5,036 bases of DNA, taken from Caryophanales bacterium UBA4869. GTDB taxonomy: Bacteria > Bacillota_I > Bacilli_A > RFN20 > CAG-288. Both the position numbers and the translations under genes were made by a program. Every line of letters starts with the position of its first letter. Position 1 is the stretch's first letter. Shown in pieces: positions 1 through 5,036 of the stretch. The stretch spans positions 29,266 through 34,301 of the forward strand of contig DHDT01000033.1 in assembly GCA_002399505.1 (NCBI GenBank). The letters run 5' to 3'. The notes under the pieces were generated by a model that made no database searches, had not been told where the DNA came from, and saw only the letters and a list, made by a program, of their open reading frames with translations.

Positions 1-1
1 C

Positions 2-832
2 TTCTCCGTCTTCGTGATACTGATAACTGTTGTCTTAACTACTATTCAGGATATTTATATTTCCGTGGAACCGACAGTCCTGAGGATTTCCGGAAATCTT
101 TTGGCAGCTACCTGCTGTGTCTGTATTCTCCTTCTTCTCTCAGGCTTTTTGGAGAAGAAGGAGTCTCAGGCGGAAATCGAATTGCTGCAGAGGATGATGA
201 AGGAAAAACAGCAGCAGCTAGAGATATCCAAGGAAAGCATCGATCTGGTGAATATCAAATGCCACGATATGCGTCATCGTCTTCAGGCAATGAAGGAAGA
301 AGGCAAAGAAGTCAATGCCGAAAACTTCAAAGACTTGGAAGAGTCTGTTTCTCTTTATGATACTAATGCACAGACTGGCAATAAGGCTCTTGATGTCATC
401 ATTACCGAAAAACAGCTTTTCTGCCGGAAACACGGTATTCGTCTGTCTTTTATTGCGGATGGAAAAGAGCTGTCCTTCATGGAAGACAATGATGTCTATT
501 GTCTGTTTGGCAACATTCTCGAGAATGCCTTGGAGGCGGTTGGAAAAGTCACTGACACGGAAAAGAAGACTATCTGTCTGACTATCAAGAAGACAGGTCA
601 GTTATTGAGTATTCATGAGGAAAACTACTTTGAGGGAAAAATCCGATTCGAAAAGGGAATGCCTCTGACTTCCAAAAAAGATGATCGCTATCATGGCTTT
701 GGAATGAAGAGCATCGAATATATCGTCAGGAAATACAAAGGTGAAGTCACCTCCAATGCTGAAAAATCTATTTTTCACCTCAATATCATGTTCAGCGTAC
801 CAGATACAAGGCCTAAAAAGGCTTCTTTGTAA
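2..832 (+). CDS. GHKL-type sensor histidine kinase, 3' part (5' end outside window)
   Basis: C-terminal part of a membrane sensor kinase of the AgrC/CitA-like GHKL group, which autophosphorylates on His and passes phosphate to a response regulator. The frame is open back to the window edge, so the GTG at 14 is probably internal. Numbering from that GTG: the end of one hydrophobic helix (1-12), a last membrane helix at about 25-45, a charged coiled-coil linker (46-80), then the H-box CHDMRHRL with the likely phosphoacceptor His84 (codon 263-265). The ATPase domain follows, with the N-box NILENALEAV (167-176) and the glycine-rich HGFGMKSI (227-234). The stretch GMPLTSKKDDRYHGFGMKSI is typical of the HATPase_c_5 family. 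About 277 codons are visible, against roughly 420-450 for full members. No response regulator follows; it may lie upstream. The family call is firm; the signal sensed is unknown. Confidence 0.9.
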   Translation, partial: FSVFVILITVVLTTIQDIYISVEPTVLRISGNLLAATCCVCILLLLSGFLEKKESQAEIELLQRMMKEKQQQLEISKESIDLVNIKCHDMRHRLQAMKEEGKEVNAENFKDLEESVSLYDTNAQTGNKALDVIITEKQLFCRKHGIRLSFIADGKELSFMEDNDVYCLFGNILENALEAVGKVTDTEKKTICLTIKKTGQLLSIHEENYFEGKIRFEKGMPLTSKKDDRYHGFGMKSIEYIVRKYKGEVTSNAEKSIFHLNIMFSVPDTRPKKASL

Positions 833-896
833 ATTCGGTATTATGTCAGATATTTTTTAGAAGAGGTGACAGTTTAAGCAAAAAAAATGCAGAATA

Positions 897-926
897 AGAA
901 ACCGCGTTGAAAGCGGTTTTTTATTT
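897..926 (+). terminator. Rho-independent terminator after the kinase gene
   Basis: A perfect 7-bp stem, AAACCGC (899-905) with GCGGTTT (913-919), encloses a 7-base loop. The stem can be lengthened by a G-U pair and A-T pairs through an A-rich 5' side and a T-rich 3' side. A run of six T (917-922) followed by ATTTGTTT gives the U-tract. It lies 65 bases past the kinase stop and before the next ribosome site, so it should separate the kinase transcript from the lipoprotein gene. Confidence 0.85.
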
Positions 927-948
927 GTTTAAACTGAGTCTGCGTTTA

Positions 949-962
949 GGAAAGCGCTATTT
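949..962 (+). promoter_or_regulatory. Possible LacI-family / CcpA (cre-like) operator
   Basis: GGAAAGCGCTATTT centres on the palindrome AGCGCT with an AAAGCGCTAT core. It matches a cre-type consensus TGAAAGCGCTATCA at 11 of 14 positions; the mismatches are at the two ends. It sits between the terminator and the ribosome site of the lipoprotein gene, where a roadblock or promoter-overlapping repressor would act. Glycan-use genes in Bacillota are commonly controlled by CcpA or a local LacI-family regulator. No LacI-family gene is visible in the window, so which protein binds is inference. Confidence 0.4.
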
Positions 963-964
963 CA

Positions 965-971
965 AGGGAGG
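965..971 (+). promoter_or_regulatory. Ribosome binding site that decides the lipoprotein start
   Basis: AGGGAGG (extending to A972) is a strong Shine-Dalgarno sequence. It is 7-8 bases before ATG 980, ideal spacing, but almost touches the upstream in-frame TTG at 974. This favours ATG 980 over TTG 974, with ATG 989 as a less well spaced alternative. Confidence 0.8.
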
Positions 972-979
972 ACTTGGAA

Positions 980-2758
980 ATGAATATCATGAAGAAAAGA
1001 AGAACTGTCACCTTATTCTCAGCCTTAGCTGTTTTAGTAAGCGTCGGTGCTTTAGCCTCTTGCAGTAACGGCGGCTCTAGTGAAATCAAAACTGAAGATA
1101 TGATAAAACTGGAAGCTGAAAAAGCCGTTGTCAGGGGAACACCTTCTTCCGGAAGTGCCTTCCTTGTCGAATCGGATGAAGACAGCAAAGTCCAGGCCAC
1201 TGGCTGGGAATATATCGGTAATTTAGCCGTTATCGATAATTCCATCACTTGGGTCTTTGAAGGATCCAAAGAAGGAAAACAGGATTTTATTCTGACAGTC
1301 TCCAATACTCAGATGGCCTCGGTCAAGTTAGAAGACCAGGGCAATATCAAAGTCAATGATGTCGATGCCACTTTCAGTTTAAGCCTTGATAGCGGAGACG
1401 GCAAAGGCGAGAACTGGCAGAAGGTCACAGTCACAGCCTCCAATATCAAGTCGGGATATAACTTCATCGTCTTATCCGTCAAAGCCAACACTTTGTCTGA
1501 TGATGGCTCAATCTGTGCTCCTAATGTCGATAACATCTATATCCCCAAAGACGGGAACTCTACTCATACCCATGATTTCACCGATACTTCAAGCGGAGAC
1601 TGTCTGACAGCCGGTTATACCCATTCCGAATGCGATGACTGCGGAATCAGCTATGATCACGATTATACCAATCCTGTCGGCCATCAAGTCGGCGAAGACG
1701 GAATCTGTTCTGTCTGCGGCAAGAAAGTCTATAGCTATGAAGCTGAAAATGCCGATATCAGTGGAGTTGTATCCAGTTATGGTTCTGTAATCGATATCAA
1801 TTCTGCCGCCTCTAACGGCTATTCTGTGGGAAGCTTTTCCAAAGTCGGGAATACCCTGGCTTTTAAAATCGACTCCACTATAAGCGATGAAGTGACTTTT
1901 GTCTTCCGTCTTTCATCGACTAGATGGGCGGATGGCTCGACTGGCGGAAACGTCAATATCGCTTCTACTCAGGTGACAGATGTTCTGACAATCTCCTTGA
2001 ATGAAACTGAGATAACTCCTAGTTCGATTCTTCCGGGAAGTAATGGAGAATACTATTTCAACTGGGCCAATGCCATCACTAAAGCCACTGTCAATGAAGG
2101 CGAAAACTCTTTGAAGATCGTCTCTAAGACTGATGCCGGCGCTCCCAATATCGACGTTGTTCAGATGACTGCCGACAATGCTGTTCTCTCCTGGACTGAT
2201 ATCGATAATGTCGGTGACAGCTCTGCTTCACAAAACGAACATAACAAAGTCACTGCCACGATGCCCGATTATGTTCACGCCAATCAGTTTGTCTATGAGA
2301 GCGAAGATGCTGTCATCACCGGCGGAAGCGTTAAAGACAATGAGACCGATACCTCAAACAATAAGTTTGTCGGTGATCTCTTCAATGGAAATTCCATCAC
2401 CTATAATTTCACTTCCTCAGAGGCCGGTGTCGGAAACCTCATCTTCAAGATGGCATCAACCTGCGCTATCTGGAATAACGGCGTTGCCCAGAATATGGTC
2501 GACTTCAATCTGGCTGAGAATACTGCTATGACTTTAAATGGAACCGCAGTCGACTTGTCTTCTTTGCTTTTGAAAGGATATCCTAGCGAGAACTTCTTCA
2601 ACTGGAATTACCTTTCTCTGACTGATGCCGCACTTTTAAAGGGTGAGAACATAGTCGTCTTTGAAATTCCCTACTCCTGGGGCGGACCTAATATGGATAA
2701 TCTGATTGTCGACAGTGATCTGACAATCGAAAAGACTGTCATCACTCCTCAGGCTTAA
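980..2758 (+). CDS. Surface lipoprotein with three carbohydrate-binding-like modules
   Basis: A 592-residue exported lipoprotein. The N-terminus has KKRR, a hydrophobic stretch (10-26) and the lipobox LASC with lipidated Cys28, so it should be anchored on the outer face of the membrane. Module 1 (about 41-188) opens with KLEAEKAVV and closes with PNVDNIYI. A Cys-pair module follows at 196-249. Module 2 (about 253-397) opens YEAENADISG and closes PNIDVVQM. Module 3 (about 439-578) opens YESEDAVITGG and closes PNMDNLIV. The YEAE opening and PNxD near the end resemble CBM6/CBM35-type beta-sandwich modules, which bind sugars; the exact CBM family cannot be settled by eye. No catalytic domain is recognisable, so the likely role is glycan capture for neighbouring enzymes, including the membrane-anchored GH3 85 bases downstream. 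The start is ATG 980, from ribosome-site spacing. No clear TTGACA/TATAAT promoter was found. Confidence 0.85.
   Translation: MNIMKKRRTVTLFSALAVLVSVGALASCSNGGSSEIKTEDMIKLEAEKAVVRGTPSSGSAFLVESDEDSKVQATGWEYIGNLAVIDNSITWVFEGSKEGKQDFILTVSNTQMASVKLEDQGNIKVNDVDATFSLSLDSGDGKGENWQKVTVTASNIKSGYNFIVLSVKANTLSDDGSICAPNVDNIYIPKDGNSTHTHDFTDTSSGDCLTAGYTHSECDDCGISYDHDYTNPVGHQVGEDGICSVCGKKVYSYEAENADISGVVSSYGSVIDINSAASNGYSVGSFSKVGNTLAFKIDSTISDEVTFVFRLSSTRWADGSTGGNVNIASTQVTDVLTISLNETEITPSSILPGSNGEYYFNWANAITKATVNEGENSLKIVSKTDAGAPNIDVVQMTADNAVLSWTDIDNVGDSSASQNEHNKVTATMPDYVHANQFVYESEDAVITGGSVKDNETDTSNNKFVGDLFNGNSITYNFTSSEAGVGNLIFKMASTCAIWNNGVAQNMVDFNLAENTAMTLNGTAVDLSSLLLKGYPSENFFNWNYLSLTDAALLKGENIVVFEIPYSWGGPNMDNLIVDSDLTIEKTVITPQA
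1100..1543 (+). other. CBM-like module 1 (divergent copy)
   Basis: Residues about 41-188 of the lipoprotein. It begins KLEAEKAVVRG and ends CAPNVDNIYI, the same start and end signature as the later two modules. It lacks their FNW motif and instead carries NWQKVTVTA (145-153), so it is the most divergent copy. Ligand unknown. Confidence 0.55.
1565..1726 (+). other. His/Cys-rich module with two CxxC pairs
   Basis: Residues about 196-249, between CBM-like modules 1 and 2. It starts HTHDF and contains C208, the pair CDDC (218-221), H235 and the pair CSVC (243-246). Short modules of this look (HTH, then C, CxxCG, GH, CxxCG) recur in Bacillota surface proteins and resemble a zinc-ribbon fold. Metal binding is inferred; a structural spacer is the alternative. 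Confidence 0.55.
1736..2170 (+). repeat. CBM-like module 2, paralogous to module 3
   Basis: Residues about 253-397. Shared landmarks with module 3, in order: YEAENADISG / YESEDAVITG; FRLSSTRWADG / FKMASTCAIWNNG; LTISLNETEITPSSILP / MTLNGTAVDLSSLLL; YYFNWANAI / NFFNWNYLS; GENSLKI / GENIVVF; PNIDVVQM / PNMDNLIV. This is duplication at protein level; the DNA has diverged. Confidence 0.7.
2294..2713 (+). repeat. CBM-like module 3, paralogous to module 2
   Basis: Residues about 439-578, the last module before a short tail. Aromatic residues in W498 (CAIWNN), FFNWNY (539-544) and YSWGGP (565-570) are candidates for sugar stacking. A linker of about 40 residues (398-438) separates it from module 2. 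Confidence 0.7.
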
Positions 2759-2794
2759 GACCAGACTATTAAAAAAACTGACTGAAAATTAACG

Positions 2795-2819
2795 GAAGAC
2801 CGGACAATATCCGGTCTTC
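2795..2819 (+). terminator. Intergenic hairpin, weak terminator or mRNA-stabilising stem
   Basis: A perfect 10-bp inverted repeat, GAAGACCGGA (2795-2804) and TCCGGTCTTC (2810-2819), has a 5-base loop. Only TTAG follows, not a run of T, so termination would be poor. It lies between the lipoprotein stop and the GH3 ribosome site. It may partly terminate, or protect the 3' end of the lipoprotein message and lower GH3 expression within one operon. Confidence 0.6.
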
Positions 2820-2831
2820 TTAGATGAAATC

Positions 2832-2838
2832 AAAGGAG
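2832..2838 (+). promoter_or_regulatory. Ribosome binding site of the GH3 gene
   Basis: AAAGGAG ends 5 bases before ATG 2844, supporting that start. It starts 13 bases after the intergenic hairpin, so the stem does not cover it. Confidence 0.8.
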
Positions 2839-2843
2839 ACTCT

Positions 2844-3266
2844 ATGAAAGCAAAACGTTTTCTGATTATGAATGTCGCTATCATTTCCTCATTGTCTGTT
2901 TTACTTATCACCGCCAATATCGTCATTTCCGTCTTTCATAATGCCATCAATCTCGCTCTTTCAGGATCTGGTGCCAATTATCAGTCTGCAACAGCCCAGG
3001 AAGCTTATGATAAGGGCGCAGAAGTCGGTCGTCAGATTGAAGAAGAAGGATTGGTTCTCCTTAAAAACAACAATGGTGTTCTTCCTCTTGAAAACACGGA
3101 GAAAATAAATTTGTTCGGCTGGGCCTCATCCTCAGTCTTTTATGGAGGAAGCGGCAGCGGAACCAGTAATTCTTTAAGCGCTTTAGGCTTGCCGGAAGCG
3201 CTGAAGAAAAAAGGAATCGAGTGTAATCCTTCTTTAGTTTCTAAGTATGAGGAGTTCCAAAGCTAG
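2844..3266 (+). pseudogene. GH3 beta-glucosidase-like enzyme, N-terminal part ending at in-frame TAG
   Basis: The first 140 codons of a family 3 glycoside hydrolase. MKAKRF followed by a hydrophobic helix (about 8-32) without a lipobox or clear cleavage site suggests a signal anchor holding the enzyme at the outer membrane face. Then comes the start of the GH3 alpha/beta sandwich, normally the C-terminal domain: the conserved EEGLVLLKNNNGVLPL (67-82), INLFGW (88-93) and the glycine-rich GGSGSG (101-106). The frame stops at TAG 3264-3266 but continues directly in the same frame (next entry). A 140-residue product would lack both the acid/base Glu and the TIM barrel, so it could not be an active enzyme. 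Start ATG 2844 is set by its ribosome site. It is probably cotranscribed with the lipoprotein. Confidence 0.85.
3264..3266 (+). other. In-frame amber codon inside GH3
   Basis: Codon 141 of the GH3 frame reads TAG, between FQS and RKASG. A single C-to-T change from CAG (Gln) would create it; AAG, GAG or TTG are other one-step sources. The two complete stop codons in the window are both TAA, and no other in-frame TAG occurs in the coding frames. General reassignment of TAG is therefore not supported. Confidence 0.95.
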
Positions 3267-5036
3267 AGAAAAGCCTCGGGTGTCGGAAGCGCCGATTGGT
3301 CGTTGCCAGAACCGGCTATTGATACTTATAGCGATGCTGATTTTTCTTCTTATCTGGCTTATTCTGACACAGCGATGATGGTTATCTCCCGTAACGGCGG
3401 AGAAGGAAACGATTTGCCTAAAGGCTATCTCACAATCACTGAAAATGAAAGAAACCTATTAGATAAGATCAAAACGAAATTTGAAAAAGTAATCGTCTTA
3501 ATCAATACTGGCAATGCCATGGAATTAGGATTCTTAGACGATGAGAAAATCGATGCCGCTGTCAATATCGGTTTCCCCGGTTCTCAGGGACTTGAAGGTG
3601 TAGCCAGTGTCATCAAAGGCGAAGTGTCGCCTTCAGGAAGACTGGTCGACACATACGCCTATGATTCTACTTCTGCCCCTTCTTATTTTGAATCGGCGGT
3701 CGATAACAATACTCTGGGCGTATTTCAATATTCCAATAAGGCCGGATACTATTACGTCGATTATAACGAAGGCATTTATGTCGGATATCGTTATTATGAA
3801 ACCAGGTATTCACCCGATTCTCCTTCTCATGATGAAGGAATCGATTATTCCTCAGTCGTTCAGTATCCTTTTGGCTATGGATTAAGCTATACGACTTTCG
3901 ATTATGAGTTTGTCAGTTCCTCTCCGGAAAGAAATTCGGATGTTACTGCTGATAGCCAACTAAGTGTAAAGGTGAAAGTCACTAACACCGGCTCTGTCAA
4001 AGGAAAAGACGTTGTCTCTCTCTACTATACAGCTCCTTATATTGCAGGACAGATTGAGAAATCATACGTCACCTTAGGATCATTTGAAAAGACTAAGGAA
4101 TTAGCTCCTAAAGAAAGCCAGATCTTGGAATTCACTATCAGCATGGAAGATATGGCATCATATGATTCTAATGATATGAATAGAGATGGTTTCTGCGGAT
4201 ATACCTTAGACAAAGGAACATATTCTCTTCGTCTGTCAAAGAATTCTCATGAAAGACTGAAGGACGACAGCGCCTTCACTGTCGACTACAATCTGAAAAC
4301 CAGTGCCAACATCATCAGAAGATCAAATGATAAGACTGATGTCACTAATCAGTATACTGGTGAAACTGCTGAAAACGGCATAAGCGTCGATGGAAGTCAG
4401 GAGAAGACAAAAGTCGAATATGTATCCCGTTTGGACTTTGAAGGTACTCTTCCTCAAAAGAAGAGCCGTGAGATGACTTCAGAAGTCAATGCCTTGATCA
4501 ATTATAAGACCGTTGATGACAAGGACGATGAGATGCCGAGAGTCAGCGAGGATTCAGGACTTGTCCTCAAAGACATGGAAGGTTTAGATTACTCGGACCC
4601 CAAATGGGAGACTCTCTTAAATCAGCTCAGTGTCAAGGAGATGAAGGAACTAATCGGAAAAGCCGGTTATCTGACAGCGAGGATCCCTTCTATCGAAAAA
4701 AGCAAGACCATCGATTTAGATGGTCCGGCCGGAATCAATGAATCCAATACCACTATCGGAACTGATACGAGTCACGCTGTCGCTTATCCCTGCGAGACTG
4801 TCATTGCTCAGACTTTCAATAAAGATGTCGCCTACTCGATGGGTTATGCGGTTGGAAAAGAAGCCGATGCCTATGGTATCAATGGCTGGTATGCACCAGC
4901 CATGAATCTTCATCGTTCTCCTTATTCTGGAAGAAACTTCGAATACTATAGCGAGGACCCCTATCTTTCCGGAGTTATGGGCTCTAATGTCTCTAAAGGC
5001 GCTAAGGATATGGGACTCTATACTTACGTCAAGCAC
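3267..5036 (+). pseudogene. GH3 enzyme, continuation after the TAG (runs off window)
   Basis: Open for 590 codons in the same frame, with no ribosome site to restart it; the first ATG (3375) has no Shine-Dalgarno. Numbering from ATG 2844: ADWSLPEPAID (148-158); SRNGGEGND (182-190), where Glu187 (codon 3402-3404) is the likely general acid/base; FPGSQGLEG (about 250-258); PSGRLVDTYAYDS (about 263-275); YPFGYGLSYTTF (341-352), closing the sandwich domain. An FnIII-like domain follows (about 373-460, with VKVTNTGSVKGKDVVSLYY). After a linker with YVSRLDFEGTLP comes the TIM barrel: DGPAGIN (626-632), WYAPAMNLHRSP, then RNFEYYSEDP (697-706). The window ends at YVKH (728-731), just as the sugar-binding KHF motif begins. 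The nucleophile Asp (SDW motif) must lie beyond. Likely activity is removal of beta-linked glucose or xylose; the substrate cannot be told. Confidence 0.85.

Noticed and set aside
808..830. Small hairpin AGGCCT/AGGCTT around the kinase stop, followed by TTCTTTG.
   Set aside because: The stem is short and overlaps the coding end. The terminator at 897-926 is much stronger.
866..895. Possible promoter GTGACA (866-871) with CAGAAT (890-895), 18-base spacing.
   Set aside because: The -10 match is weak, and the transcript would start inside the terminator stem at 897-926. No better promoter was found between the terminator and the ribosome site.
974..979. TTG at 974 as the lipoprotein start.
   Set aside because: Only 1-2 bases separate it from the Shine-Dalgarno sequence; ATG 980 has normal spacing.
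2178..2531. 117-codon open frame on the + strand within the lipoprotein gene.
   Set aside because: It is an out-of-frame shadow of modules 2-3, with no ribosome site and low-complexity composition.
3173..3186. Second AAGCGCTT palindrome resembling a cre site.
   Set aside because: It lies inside the GH3 coding sequence, is explained by Leu-Ser-Ala-Leu codons and fits the consensus less well.
3264..3300. Downstream stem-loop that might direct recoding of the TAG.
   Set aside because: Only a 4-bp TCGG/CCGA stem is visible after the TAG, too weak to argue for a programmed recoding element.
4716..5036. Minus-strand open frame of 106 codons reaching the window edge.
   Set aside because: It is fully antisense to the GH3 TIM-barrel sequence, which has clear family motifs; the minus-strand product shows no recognisable domain.

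Overview
The window looks like chromosomal DNA from a low-to-moderate GC member of the Bacillota (Firmicutes), probably a gut or rumen glycan degrader such as an Erysipelotrichales or Lachnospirales relative. This rests on the strong AGGAGG-type ribosome sites, the short-signal lipoprotein, an AgrC/CitA-like GHKL kinase and a membrane-anchored GH3 enzyme with inverted domain order. The family-level placement is inference from gene style only.

Layout, all on the + strand. (1) Positions 2-832 hold the 3' part of a GHKL-type sensor histidine kinase whose N-terminal membrane segments lie upstream of the window. A good intrinsic terminator at about 897-926 closes that unit. (2) A short control region follows, with an AAAGCGCT-centred operator-like site at 949-962 and a strong ribosome site. 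It leads into a 592-residue lipoprotein (980-2758) made of three carbohydrate-binding-like beta-sandwich modules and a Cys-pair module, with no recognisable catalytic domain. (3) After an 85-base gap holding a perfect 10-bp hairpin comes a family 3 glycoside hydrolase (2844 to beyond 5036). It begins with a membrane anchor and has the two GH3 domains in reversed order: alpha/beta sandwich, then FnIII-like, then TIM barrel.

The most notable point is that the GH3 reading frame is interrupted by one in-frame TAG at 3264-3266 (codon 141). The same frame then stays open for 590 codons to the window edge and encodes all the remaining expected motifs, so the downstream 1.77 kb is real GH3 coding sequence. 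The likeliest explanation is a recent nonsense mutation or a sequencing error; readthrough or stop reassignment is possible but unsupported elsewhere in the window.

Together, the lipoprotein and the GH3 enzyme look like a surface glycan capture-and-cleavage pair, probably under a LacI-family or CcpA-like regulator. The kinase is separated from them by a terminator and need not be functionally linked.
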